Source of the DNA: Vibrio tetraodonis
GTDB taxonomy: Bacteria; Pseudomonadota; Gammaproteobacteria; Enterobacterales; Vibrionaceae
Reading direction: 5' to 3'
Assembly: GCF_003350295.1 (NCBI RefSeq)
Contig: NZ_QLYY01000005.1
Span: 1 to 64,000 of the forward strand
DNA: 64,000 nt
Part shown: one piece after another, positions 46,238-55,406 of the stretch
Numbering within the stretch: position 1 is the first letter of the stretch
Layout: every line of letters begins with the position of its first letter
Translations under genes and position numbers: made by a program
Notes under the pieces: model-generated
Told to the model about the DNA's origin: nothing
The model's database searches: none
Seen by the model: the letters and a program-made list of their open reading frames with translations, nothing else

Positions 46238-46714
46238 TTGGAAAAGCACGAAGAAGTTCTTATCTCAATTCGACAGATCATCCGTGCCATTGATCTGCAC
46301 TCGAAAAGGCTAAGTAAAGAATCTGGCTTAACTGGGCCACAATTGATTTTAATGCGTTCAATAAGAGAGCTCGGAGAAGTCACTATTCGTGAGCTTTCAA
46401 ACCATACCAACATGAGTCAAGCAACTGCGACGACTATCTTGGATCGCCTCGAGCGCAATGAACTTGTCAAACGTGTTCGTAGCGTACAAGACAAGCGTAA
46501 AGTTCATGCTCATTTAACCGACAAAGGCAGAATGGTTTTAGAGCAAGCACCTACACCACTCCAGCAAAACTTTATTAATAAGTTTCAACGTCTCGAAGAG
46601 TGGGAACAGTCATTGCTCTTATCTTCAGTTCAACGGATTTCCTCGATGATGAACGCTGAGGATATCGATGTGGCCCCTGTTTTAGAGATAGGAAGTATCA
46701 CGACGCCTGAATAA
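46238..46714 (+). CDS. cosR: MarR-family regulator, CosR type (compatible-solute control)
   Basis: 158 aa, winged helix-turn-helix. RELSNHTNMSQATATTILDR is the recognition helix region (about residues 50-69), followed by the wing VQDKRKVHAHLTDKG. The N-terminus MEKHEEVLISIRQIIRAIDL and the position divergent from a BCCT carrier agree with Vibrio CosR, a repressor of compatible solute synthesis and uptake genes. The start is a TTG behind AAGGAACAAGA, which sets the reading. The assignment rests on context and my recall of the family, so the symbol is provisional. Confidence 0.75.
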   Translation: MEKHEEVLISIRQIIRAIDLHSKRLSKESGLTGPQLILMRSIRELGEVTIRELSNHTNMSQATATTILDRLERNELVKRVRSVQDKRKVHAHLTDKGRMVLEQAPTPLQQNFINKFQRLEEWEQSLLLSSVQRISSMMNAEDIDVAPVLEIGSITTPE

Positions 46715-46788
46715 CTCTGCCTGCAAAATTGATTTAGCCATATTTAGGGCTTACGTTTTATACAGGGCTAAACGTAAACTCACAAAAT

Positions 46789-47835
46789 ATGATGGGAAAA
46801 AAATACAAACTTCAGGATGATCATACCGACGCTATCCTAGACATACGTAGGCAAAAGCAAGTACTGAAGTTTGTCGCTGCAACAACATTAATATTTTTTG
46901 TACCTATCGGGATCAATAATATCCTGATCGGTGAAATAATGCTGGGCGCTATTCTACTTACTTTCGAAATCACTCTTTTGCTCGAAGTGACCGCCATTGT
47001 ATACAAGCGTAAAGGCTTTTTTGGCCATACCCTTCCCCTTATCTTGCTTGTAACGTCTATGATTATGGCCATTCACATATTTGGTACGTTAGCCACATAT
47101 TGGGTGTTCCCCATTATCATCAGTGTGGTTTTTCTGTTACCCATAAAACTTGCGTTAAGCGCTAATGTCGTTCTTTTGATAGGGTGTACCTTAGCAGCAC
47201 TTCCCCATCAACACCTAGCGACCACTTCCAGATACGCTTTTTCTCTGCTTGCTACAGCGGTTATTGCTCAGGTGATTGTTCAAGCAATCAAGAGGCTGCA
47301 AAAGGAGCTCCGTTATCTTTCAGAACGTGATAGCTTGACTGGTGCTCTCAATCGACACGAGCTTCAAGAACACCTAGAGAACGTATGCGCTAATTACCCA
47401 ATCTCATCAGTCGCCTTGATTGATATAGATAACTTTAAGAAAATCAACGATCAGTATGGGCATGATGTCGGTGACAAAGTTATCAAGCAAGTAGTGGGGG
47501 TCATGTATCGTCATATGGAAGAGTCCGACCTACTTTTCCGACTAGGCGGAGACGAGTTCCTACTGGTGTTGCCAGAAAGAGACCAGTTTGCCGCAAAAAA
47601 TACCATGATATACACGGGCCAACATATAGAGCAAAGTGAGTATCCCGAAGAAGCGAAAGTCACTATAAGCTCCGGTGTCGCCCAACTTGTTAACAAAGAA
47701 AGTGTGGAAGATTGGGTAAAACGTGCCGACATAGCCCTTTATCAGTCGAAGCATAATGGCAGAAATAAAGTATCACTCTACAGTGGCCCCCTCCCATCAA
47801 ACAAAGAAAAAGAAACCTCAAAGTTTCTTATATAG
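46789..47835 (+). CDS. Membrane-bound diguanylate cyclase (GGDEF)
   Basis: Makes c-di-GMP from GTP. Residues 25-170 hold about six short hydrophobic helices with little periplasmic exposure, and the GGDEF domain covers about 180-330. FRLGGDEFLLVLP gives a canonical active site and LIDIDNFKKINDQYGHDVGD the metal-binding block. The inhibitory I-site (RxxD five residues before) is EESD, so product inhibition is probably lost. Two adjacent ATGs at 46789. It follows the cosR-like gene by 74 bp; linkage is possible. 348 aa. Confidence 0.9.
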   Translation: MMGKKYKLQDDHTDAILDIRRQKQVLKFVAATTLIFFVPIGINNILIGEIMLGAILLTFEITLLLEVTAIVYKRKGFFGHTLPLILLVTSMIMAIHIFGTLATYWVFPIIISVVFLLPIKLALSANVVLLIGCTLAALPHQHLATTSRYAFSLLATAVIAQVIVQAIKRLQKELRYLSERDSLTGALNRHELQEHLENVCANYPISSVALIDIDNFKKINDQYGHDVGDKVIKQVVGVMYRHMEESDLLFRLGGDEFLLVLPERDQFAAKNTMIYTGQHIEQSEYPEEAKVTISSGVAQLVNKESVEDWVKRADIALYQSKHNGRNKVSLYSGPLPSNKEKETSKFLI

Positions 47836-47983
47836 TTATTCGATTGTGATAAATACCCGTTTTAGCCATCGCTCACTCTAAGATCCTCAAAAATAGAAAT
47901 TTCTAATAATGATTGCAGTTTTAACTGCATTGTATAGCATTGTTCGACATTCAAAAATTGTATACAGGTATAGGGAGCTAAAC

Positions 47984-48292
47984 TTGAAAACGCCCTGCAT
48001 AGCAGCATGCAAAAATGATCGCGGTATCTGTAGTGGATGCTTGAGAACCATGGAAGAGATCATAGAATGGAGAGCCTTCTCAGACTCAAAGAGAGATGAA
48101 ATCATCGATGTATTATCAGGTGAAACTTCTGACCATAGTTGCCCTTCTTGCAACGGGCCAGCTAGCTGTGATTTAGCCCAAGGAAAGCAGACATGTTGGT
48201 GCTTCTCACTTGAGAAACGTATCCTTCCAACCGAACTTTCTTCCGACCTATGTTTATGTAGAACATGTCTGAGCAAACTTGAAATTGCCTAG
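47984..48292 (+). CDS. DUF1289 - cysteine-rich CWC fusion protein
   Basis: 102 aa if begun at the TTG at 47984, which has GGGAG eight bases upstream and opens with KTPCIAACKNDRGICSGCLR, the usual start of DUF1289 proteins. Residues 1-50 are DUF1289 with three or four cysteines and residues 55-102 a CWC-type cysteine cluster (CPSCNGPASCDLAQGKQTCW, then CLCRTCL). Twelve or so cysteines suggest a metal or Fe-S site. An upstream ATG at 47909 would add 25 unconserved residues. Function unknown. Confidence 0.75.
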   Translation: MKTPCIAACKNDRGICSGCLRTMEEIIEWRAFSDSKRDEIIDVLSGETSDHSCPSCNGPASCDLAQGKQTCWCFSLEKRILPTELSSDLCLCRTCLSKLEIA

Positions 48293-48479
48293 ACTATTGA
48301 TTAGATTTTCTAATCCAAACCATAGAATAATATCTTGCTTAAAATCACATTATTGGTTGCAAAGTCATCAACATAATTCTAACATCTCTCACATTCATAG
48401 CTCAAAGTCTCTATTTTATATGGCTTTAGCATAAATAGACTAGTTATATCATTTACTTATAAGCCTTTTGTTAATTGAA

Positions 48480-49685
48480 ATGAACGCATCATATAAAGTT
48501 ATTAAACTTACATTGTTTATCGCGCTTTTAGCCGCCGTTGGCCAAATGACGCAAACAATGTATGTGCCTTCAATTGGCTACATGGCTAGCGAGTTTCTTG
48601 TCTCACCAACTAAGTTACAAGCAGTGATGGCCTGCTACCTCATTCCATATGGCGTATCACAGTTTGCTTATGGTCCCCTCTCTGATCGCTTTGGGCGCAA
48701 ACCAATTATCATTTTTGGCCTTGGCATATACATTATCGGCAGTGTAATGTCATTGTACGCTGAAAATTTCGAAGCATTTTTAGCTGGTAGCTTTATTCAA
48801 GGGCTAGGCATAGGGAGTGGCGGCGCAATGTGTCGTACACTCTCACGAGATGTATTCTCTGGAAACGACCTCCACAAAGTAAATAGCTTAATCAGCATGT
48901 GTATTATCTTTTGCCCTCTCCTAGCCCCTGTACTAGGAGGCTATTTAACCGAAAGCTTTGGCTGGCGAGCGAGCTATCTATTTTTATCTCTGTTTAGCCT
49001 TGTGGTCGTCATCGCGATAATGACACGTTTCGATGAAACCCTGCCACCATCGAAGCGTCGCAGCGAATCAGTTATCCATAGCTATCGTTATGTTCTGTCC
49101 AATTCAAAGTTTCAAGGTTACTTACTCTGCTTAGTGGCCACCTTTTCCGGAGTCGCTATTTTTGAAGCGGCAGCGGGCGTGCTTCTCGGAGGAGTATTAG
49201 GGCTTCCTGCAACCGTAGTAAGCATACTATTTGTCATACCCATTCCTGGTTACCTGATAGGGGCCGCAATATCTGGCGTGATCGCAACAAGAAAGAGCGA
49301 GAAGTCTGCACTGCAAGTTGGATTAATCGCTATTACCGTAGGTTCGCTGGTGGTCTTTATTCCCGGTCTAATGGGACTAACTGATGCTCTAACACTGGTA
49401 GGAGGCGCGACTATCTACTTTCTCGGAGCCGGTGTTTTGTTCCCTGCAGCAACGACGGGGGCGCTCTCCCCTTTCCCTTATCATGCAGGAACAGGCGGCG
49501 CGCTGCTAGGAGGCATCCAAAATTTAGGGGCTGGAATGGCAACTCTGCTTGCCTCTATGATACCGTCGCCCAACCAAATGCCACTTGGGTGTCTGATGCT
49601 TTTGATGTCAATCCTTGCCGTCGTTGGGTTAACAAGGGGGTATCGTAACCAAGATCCTCTCCAGGAGAGCTCAGCTACAGTCTAG
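48480..49685 (+). CDS. MFS multidrug efflux pump, EmrD/Bcr-like
   Basis: 401 aa with 12 membrane helices. The N-terminal half has MTQTMYVPSIGYMASEFLVS and YGPLSDRFGRKPIIIFGLGI, the DxxxRxGRKP motif A of drug:H+ antiporters, and GSFIQGLGIGSGGAMCRTLS is the motif C region. It resembles EmrD-3 of V. cholerae. The substrate is probably hydrophobic drugs. I use the ATG at 48480 instead of the TTG at 48468. Monocistronic; convergent with viaA two bases later. Confidence 0.88.
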   Translation: MNASYKVIKLTLFIALLAAVGQMTQTMYVPSIGYMASEFLVSPTKLQAVMACYLIPYGVSQFAYGPLSDRFGRKPIIIFGLGIYIIGSVMSLYAENFEAFLAGSFIQGLGIGSGGAMCRTLSRDVFSGNDLHKVNSLISMCIIFCPLLAPVLGGYLTESFGWRASYLFLSLFSLVVVIAIMTRFDETLPPSKRRSESVIHSYRYVLSNSKFQGYLLCLVATFSGVAIFEAAAGVLLGGVLGLPATVVSILFVIPIPGYLIGAAISGVIATRKSEKSALQVGLIAITVGSLVVFIPGLMGLTDALTLVGGATIYFLGAGVLFPAATTGALSPFPYHAGTGGALLGGIQNLGAGMATLLASMIPSPNQMPLGCLMLLMSILAVVGLTRGYRNQDPLQESSATV

Positions 49686-49687
49686 GT

Positions 49688-51133
49688 TTACCACTTTTTC
49701 ATTACCCGCCCCACCCAATTGGGGTGATATGCCCAGCAATGATCGAATAAGGACATAAGTTCGGGGTTTCCATACTTGGACAAGCTAATAGCGTGGAAGC
49801 GATTGTGTTGTTTTTTTAAGTTCGTAACTTGCTGCTGCAACTCTTCCGACTGTTTGGGCGCAATAAAATCTGAAATGACAACCAAATCAGCATTTCGATA
49901 TCTTTCCCCTTTCATTAAGTCAATTGACTTAACAAGGACGGGTTCCAGATCAGTACCACCGTGAAAGCTATAGGTTAAAAAGTCACTCGCATCTCTTAAA
50001 CCATCTTGCCGAGTCAGCTGATAGGTGATTTGTTCTGTAGAAAATAAAATTACAAAACAATCCCTATCTTCAGCGAGCGCAATCTGCATAAGCGCATAAG
50101 CAATCGCTTTAGCACATTGTTCAGGGAAACCACTCATAGAGCCGGAGGAGTCAACGCATACAATGAATGGCCCCTTTTCCACATCGGCTTGCATGTTTTC
50201 AGGCCGATGAGCTTTGACTTTACGCAAGGTTCTTGATTTACCTTGCATTCTATAGTTCAACAATCGCTTATCAACCAAGTGTTTATAGAATATGACTTCT
50301 AGCTCTGGGTAAGCCAAGAACATAGTTTCATTTGGCAGCAGTTTATTTAAATCGTCACTCTCATATATGCCAACAATATCATCTGTCGCTTCATCTGACT
50401 TTTCCTCCACCATCTGTATATCTTCTGTCGGTGCTCGGTTTAGTTCAGGATCATTGACTTCACTGGCCATGCGACCCAGTTGTTGAGCGATGTCTTGTAA
50501 GCCTTTATTCTTTTTCAAAAACTCTGCATGGCGTTTCATCGCTGAAAGATCGGTTTTACTCAATTTGGCCGCAGCCATATCCCATAGCCGACCCAAACTG
50601 CTTTCATCGCCTTCTTGAGTCACTCCATCCATGTTTTTCATCGTTTCCATACGTTGATATAAATCTTGGAGAAGTTTCTCTTTGCTCGCTTCGAGTTCGG
50701 AAACTTGAGCCTGACGAATTGCATCAGACAAGCTTTGGTACCACTGATCGCAAAAGTAATGAGGAAACATAGGGTTATAAAGCCCTTTATTCTTTTCAAT
50801 TAACCTACGTGCTTTGAGATAAAAAGCAGAGTGCCATTCGAGCTTTTTAATGACCTCTGGGATATTATCGAAAAAGGTTTGCTCATTCCAATGGATGACA
50901 TCCTGATACAAAGCGAGCTCTTGCTGAAACCGCTCTGTCTCACAGACATTGGTGATGCGCTTTTTAACCGTGCCTCGCCATTTAAGAAGATGATTTTTTA
51001 CTTTTGCTCTTACGCCTCTGTTCTCAGTCAAAGACATGACTTGAGAGCGCGCCATCAAGTCGTTTACCGCCGAATCTATGATCCCTGAATCAGCGATCAT
51101 TAAAGCCAAGTTTAAACCATCAGCGCCCAACAT
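49688..51133 (-). CDS. viaA: ViaA, von Willebrand factor A protein partner of RavA
   Basis: A 481-aa cytosolic partner of the RavA AAA+ ATPase. The C-terminal VWA domain (about 320-481) has the MIDAS motif DSSGSMSG, a Thr in FHGGTDLEPVL and Asp in VVISDFIAP. The long N-terminal half is helical. In E. coli RavA-ViaA links to fumarate reductase, Fe-S respiratory complexes and aminoglycoside sensitivity; a similar chaperone-like role is inferred. It follows ravA by 12 bp, in one operon. Confidence 0.93.
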   Translation of the reverse strand: MLGADGLNLALMIADSGIIDSAVNDLMARSQVMSLTENRGVRAKVKNHLLKWRGTVKKRITNVCETERFQQELALYQDVIHWNEQTFFDNIPEVIKKLEWHSAFYLKARRLIEKNKGLYNPMFPHYFCDQWYQSLSDAIRQAQVSELEASKEKLLQDLYQRMETMKNMDGVTQEGDESSLGRLWDMAAAKLSKTDLSAMKRHAEFLKKNKGLQDIAQQLGRMASEVNDPELNRAPTEDIQMVEEKSDEATDDIVGIYESDDLNKLLPNETMFLAYPELEVIFYKHLVDKRLLNYRMQGKSRTLRKVKAHRPENMQADVEKGPFIVCVDSSGSMSGFPEQCAKAIAYALMQIALAEDRDCFVILFSTEQITYQLTRQDGLRDASDFLTYSFHGGTDLEPVLVKSIDLMKGERYRNADLVVISDFIAPKQSEELQQQVTNLKKQHNRFHAISLSKYGNPELMSLFDHCWAYHPNWVGRVMKKW

Positions 51134-51145
51134 CTAGATCACCTC

Positions 51146-52804
51146 TCATGCAAAGAACTGATTTAACTGCCGAAAACGCAGTACTGTACGTTCACATTCA
51201 GTCTTTGTTGACTCCAGCGTTTGCTGAAGTGTTTGCAGACTCGATTCCATGATTCTAGGAAGATCTTGGTCAACAAAAATGTGTGGTAAAGCGCCATGAA
51301 AATCGGAACGTACTTTAAGGAGGTGATGCTCTGCTTGATTGAGCTGATCAAGTGCTTGTTCAGACTTACCTAGCCAAGCTTGGTATAAGCTCTTATCCAA
51401 ACCTGCTTTTGTCACTACAGATACAAGCACGGCACGATTTGCTATATCTTTAATCACCAGATTACTCTCTACATCAAGATCAAATCGTATACGGCACAAG
51501 TTGGTATTTTTATTTACATAGCCATAAACGTCACCGTGACCTTCTTTGATGACCTTTTCTAGGTCTGCCTTGGGCACATAGACCCAACGGCTGTCACCTT
51601 TTTCAGATTCTGAAACCGACAAGTTACTTTGCAACAAAACCAGCTTAACTAAGCCAGACGCGTTACCCACTTCATAGAGGTTTGCATCTGATATGTTGTA
51701 ACTGTGGATTTGTTTTTTTCTAAGACCCGTTGTGGACTCCGTTGACAACAGCATTCCAAACTCAGATTCCAGCTCTGCCTGCACCTCGGCCAACTCATCT
51801 CGACATAAAATGATTTGCTGCTCGACATCCTGCTGATCAAAAGCACAAGTAAGGGCGAACTGCTTGATCACACTCTGAACTATTTCACGAGAACCAGGGC
51901 TATTCCACAAACAGTCTTGAAGCAATAACAAATCAAGTGGATTAACCTCGTCACGACCATTGAAATAAGCACTGGCTTTAAGCAGTTTGACCGATTTTTT
52001 CCAGCGCCGATCTGAAATATACATCTCTGATTCATTGATTTCACAACCTTGAGCAGCGGCATTCTCTAACATCTGCTTCAGCACATACAACTTTTCAAAA
52101 GTAGCATCGCTCAAAGCCAATTGCTCAAGTTCTGATTGCCATTGATGGTACTCGTGCTCGGTAATCGCTAAGCCTTCAGGTATAATCGCTTCCTGTATTG
52201 TCCCGACCGTCAGCATAGATTTGAAGTTCTGCTTGTTCTGAATTCGATTGACAAAAATACGCACGAGCATCCTATCGTATAACGCTTCTAAGCCACTATC
52301 TTCATCAGGCAGTTCATTAGATGCTGAAACGAGCAAACGCATCGGGACTTTGGTTATATTGTTACCATTTTTGAACGTTTTCTCGTTCACTACTGTCAGC
52401 AAGGTATTTAAAATAGCGGGGCCCGCTTTCCAAATCTCATCAAGAAATACTACCTCAGCGGTTGGCAAGTAGCCTTCGGTCAAACGTACATAGCGGCCAT
52501 TATCTTTAAGTTCTTGAATACTAAGTGGTCCGAACACTTCTTCAGGGGTTGAAAAACGTGTCATTAAGTATTCAAAATATGAGGCGTTGTCGAATGCTTG
52601 AATCAGCCTCTTGGCAATCAGACTCTTGGCAATTCCGGGAGGACCCAGTAAAAATACACTTTCACCAGCTAAGGCAGCAAGCAAACACATTTTTATCGTA
52701 TCTTCTCGTTCATAAACACCGTCAGACAAGGCTTGAGCGAGTTTATTGATTCGTTCAGAGAGTAACGCTTTTTGCGCATGGGACACTCTAGTAGGGCTAA
52801 TCAT
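51146..52804 (-). CDS. ravA: RavA, MoxR-family AAA+ ATPase
   Basis: 552 aa. Walker A is GPPGIAKSLIAKRL near residues 55-68, Walker B VVFLDEIWKAGPAILN near 115-130, then sensor-1 MRLLVSASNELPDEDSGLEA. The C-terminal half is the RavA-specific helical and LARA-like region. It forms a hexamer that works with ViaA, encoded 12 bp downstream. ATG at 52804 after GGAACACACT-like purines. Divergent from a NUDIX gene, with an inverted repeat in the gap. Confidence 0.94.
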   Translation of the reverse strand: MISPTRVSHAQKALLSERINKLAQALSDGVYEREDTIKMCLLAALAGESVFLLGPPGIAKSLIAKRLIQAFDNASYFEYLMTRFSTPEEVFGPLSIQELKDNGRYVRLTEGYLPTAEVVFLDEIWKAGPAILNTLLTVVNEKTFKNGNNITKVPMRLLVSASNELPDEDSGLEALYDRMLVRIFVNRIQNKQNFKSMLTVGTIQEAIIPEGLAITEHEYHQWQSELEQLALSDATFEKLYVLKQMLENAAAQGCEINESEMYISDRRWKKSVKLLKASAYFNGRDEVNPLDLLLLQDCLWNSPGSREIVQSVIKQFALTCAFDQQDVEQQIILCRDELAEVQAELESEFGMLLSTESTTGLRKKQIHSYNISDANLYEVGNASGLVKLVLLQSNLSVSESEKGDSRWVYVPKADLEKVIKEGHGDVYGYVNKNTNLCRIRFDLDVESNLVIKDIANRAVLVSVVTKAGLDKSLYQAWLGKSEQALDQLNQAEHHLLKVRSDFHGALPHIFVDQDLPRIMESSLQTLQQTLESTKTECERTVLRFRQLNQFFA

Positions 52805-52992
52805 AGTGTGTTCCTCTGAATATTAACTAGCGTATGTAATCTGCATAGCTTTATACATTTGTTATAACCCTGTTACAAGTGGATTTTTTCGTTTTGATCG
52901 GCCTTTATACCAGAAGCACTTTTTACGTAACGCATTGAAAACTTTGATTTCAAAATTGCGACGTAAATCACTGTAACAGTGTCTAAGGTTTG

Positions 52993-53005
52993 AGACATAA
53001 TGTCT
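52993..53005. promoter_or_regulatory. Inverted repeat AGACAT-A-ATGTCT in the ravA/nudix gap
   Basis: A perfect 6-bp palindrome around one base in the 271-bp gap between divergent genes. A similar AGACA-N5-TGTCT pair lies at 32379-32393 upstream of the VOC gene. It may be an operator; the regulator is unknown. Confidence 0.35.
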
Positions 53006-53075
53006 AATAACCTTTTTTCAATCGTTGATGATTTGCATTATATCATCACTTAATAATGACTAAATTATAGATTAT

Positions 53076-53600
53076 ATGGACTCACCTTTGAAAATTCTCC
53101 ACACTTGGAAAGGCATTTCTCTCCAAGAACTGAAAACCACACTACCTAATGGTAGAGTTATTACCCATACAACTATCTCTCATCCTGGTGCTGCGGTGAT
53201 ACTTCCAATACTCCCTAATGGTGACATAGTACTGGTAAACCAATACCGGCCATCATTAAAGAAATGGCTACTTGAATTGCCTGCGGGTACGATCGAAAAC
53301 AGTGAACCTCCCGAACTTTGTGCTGTGAGAGAATTATCAGAAGAAACTGGTTATCATGCTGAAACTATGATATCTCTTGGAAAAGTGACGCCTTTGCCTG
53401 GTTTTTGTGACGAAATTCAATATCTATACATTGCTAAAGGCCTATCAAAAGCTCACCAACTTATGTGCGATGATGACGAAATCATAGAAGCAATTTCCTT
53501 ACCTTTCTCTGAAATAGAACAAAAAATCATCGAAGGTGAAATTACGGATACTAAGACTATCGCATGTATCAGCAAAGCAAAATTATGTGGATACTTATAG
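53076..53600 (+). CDS. NUDIX hydrolase, ADP-ribose pyrophosphatase-like
   Basis: 174 aa with an exact Nudix box GX5EX7REUXEEXGU at GTIENSEPPELCAVRELSEE followed by TGY (about residues 73-95). ILPNGDIVLVNQYRPSLKKW before it is typical of the ADP-ribose pyrophosphatase branch (NudF-like), which trims ADP-ribose or sugar nucleotides. No ribosome site is obvious before the ATG at 53076. It is followed 10 bp later by ltaE and they probably share a transcript. Confidence 0.88.
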   Translation: MDSPLKILHTWKGISLQELKTTLPNGRVITHTTISHPGAAVILPILPNGDIVLVNQYRPSLKKWLLELPAGTIENSEPPELCAVRELSEETGYHAETMISLGKVTPLPGFCDEIQYLYIAKGLSKAHQLMCDDDEIIEAISLPFSEIEQKIIEGEITDTKTIACISKAKLCGYL

Positions 53601-53610
53601 GAGATAAAAC

Positions 53611-54618
53611 ATGGACTTCCGTTCGGATACCGTCACTCAACCTACCCAAGCAATGCGACAAGCTATGGCTGACGCCCCTGTTGGGGATGATGTCTATGGT
53701 GACGATCCGACCGTAAATGAACTAGAGACATGGGCAGCAGAAAGGCATGGCTTCGAAGCGGCTCTTTTTACAAGTTCAGGAACACAGGCTAACTTACTTG
53801 GCTTAATGGCTCATTGTGAGCGAGGGGATGAATATTTGTGTGGTCAGCAGGCACACAACTACAAATATGAAGCTGGCGGTGCTGCAGTATTAGGCTCTAT
53901 CCAGCCACAACCAATTGAAAATAATCCAGATGGCACGCTTGATTTTGACAAACTTAGAGCGGCAATTAAACCTGATGACAGTCACTTCGCTCGAACAAAA
54001 TTACTAAGCCTTGAAAACACCATTAACGGAAAGGTGTTACCACTTTCCTATATGGCGGAAGCTCGCGAATTTTGTGACCACCACAAGCTTGGACTTCACT
54101 TAGATGGGGCGAGAGCATACAATGCTGCGGTTGCTCTTAATGTTGATATTAAAGAAATTGCTCAGTATTTTGACTCTATGACAGTATGTCTGTCTAAAGG
54201 GCTCGCTGCACCAATAGGCTCGCTGCTTATGGGAAGCAAGGAATTCATTGCAAAAGCGCGTCGTTTACGAAAAATGGTTGGTGGCGGGATGAGACAAGCA
54301 GGGATTCTGGCAGCTGCTGGTAAACTGGCACTCACTGAACAAGTCAGCCAGCTTGAGACTGACCACAAAAACGCAAAGACACTTGCAGTCAAACTCAATC
54401 AAATACCAGGCTTTCATGTCAACCCCGACTTTGTTCAAACTAATCTCGTGTTTGCTAAACTGGATTCCAATATTGACATATACACTATCGCTGAAAAGCT
54501 AAGAAGTGATGGCATTCTTATTAGCCCGGGTAACCCTGTCAGATTCGCCACTCACAAAGACATATCTGTAGACGGTATCAACGAGCTAGTAGAAAAGCTA
54601 CAAACTCACTTATCTTAA
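53611..54618 (+). CDS. ltaE: Low-specificity L-threonine aldolase
   Basis: A PLP enzyme splitting L-threonine and allo-threonine to glycine and acetaldehyde. It opens with MDFRSDTVTQPTQAMRQAMA, and GLHLDGARAYNAAVAL carries the PLP-binding Asp. The Schiff-base Lys is in TVCLSKGLAAPIGSLLMGS near residue 197. 335 aa, normal. GGAG precedes the ATG. Last gene of the nudix-ltaE pair, with a terminator-like stem downstream. Confidence 0.95.
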   Translation: MDFRSDTVTQPTQAMRQAMADAPVGDDVYGDDPTVNELETWAAERHGFEAALFTSSGTQANLLGLMAHCERGDEYLCGQQAHNYKYEAGGAAVLGSIQPQPIENNPDGTLDFDKLRAAIKPDDSHFARTKLLSLENTINGKVLPLSYMAEAREFCDHHKLGLHLDGARAYNAAVALNVDIKEIAQYFDSMTVCLSKGLAAPIGSLLMGSKEFIAKARRLRKMVGGGMRQAGILAAAGKLALTEQVSQLETDHKNAKTLAVKLNQIPGFHVNPDFVQTNLVFAKLDSNIDIYTIAEKLRSDGILISPGNPVRFATHKDISVDGINELVEKLQTHLS

Positions 54619-54630
54619 ATCAATAATAAC

Positions 54631-54660
54631 TTGGCCCTCAGCAATGATGGGCCAAATTTT
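54631..54660 (+). terminator. Terminator hairpin after ltaE
   Basis: TTGGCCC/GGGCCAA with an 11-base loop, followed by ATTTT. Confidence 0.7.
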
Positions 54661-55406
54661 ATTATACATTATTGTCACCGGATTAATAATTCATATCCAT
54701 GTTTCACCTTTACCACACTGCCTGTCGTTATACTTTTCTAACCTAAATTAAATATCTCAAACAAAACACGGAATCTATTTTAAATTCTAAAATATTATGA
54801 ACTCTTACTTACATATAAATAATAATGATCTTTATTATTTATACTATTGGTCTTACCCAATAAGATAGATGTGAAAAAAGCGGTTTTTTAAAAAGTTAAA
54901 TATGAAACTTAAGATTCAAGTTCATGTTTATACCCAGTTTAGATTACTCATAATCTATTTATAGATAAATTCCTTATGCTTCTATTATTTAATGGATTAT
55001 ATAGATATTATATAAATAAAAAACAAATGCCATGCCTGCAGTTTATAACCTAGCACAATAAAACACAATTAATAATTAACTATCAAAATATAGATATATG
55101 AAATGATATAAGAAAAAACAGCGAATTTATTTAACATTGTCAGCAATGTTATTTTTCACCATCTGTTATTTTTACAAAATCAACGTAATTTGAAGCTTTA
55201 ACTCTAAAAACGACAATCATAAAAAATTTCATAAATCCTAAAAAAATAATGAAATTTAATCCAAAACATATATCAATCGCACAAACAAAATACACCTTTG
55301 ATCGTTAATAAAAATCAAAGCTAAATTTTAAGTGCCTGCCAATCGGAAGTATTCATCTGTATATATTTGTAGGCCGCTTAAAAGGTTTTGAAAAAAGGAA
55401 AAAGCA
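54661..55406. other. AT-rich leader/intergenic region upstream of chiA
   Basis: Over 740 bp with very low GC and no reading frame that looks coding. It must hold the chiA promoter and possibly a long 5' leader. One small stem, AACATTG/CAATGTT with a TCAG loop and ATTTTT after it (55133-55155), looks like a weak terminator or attenuator about 250 bp before the gene. No clear full CRP site was seen; a lone TGTGA half-site is near 54870. Confidence 0.5.
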
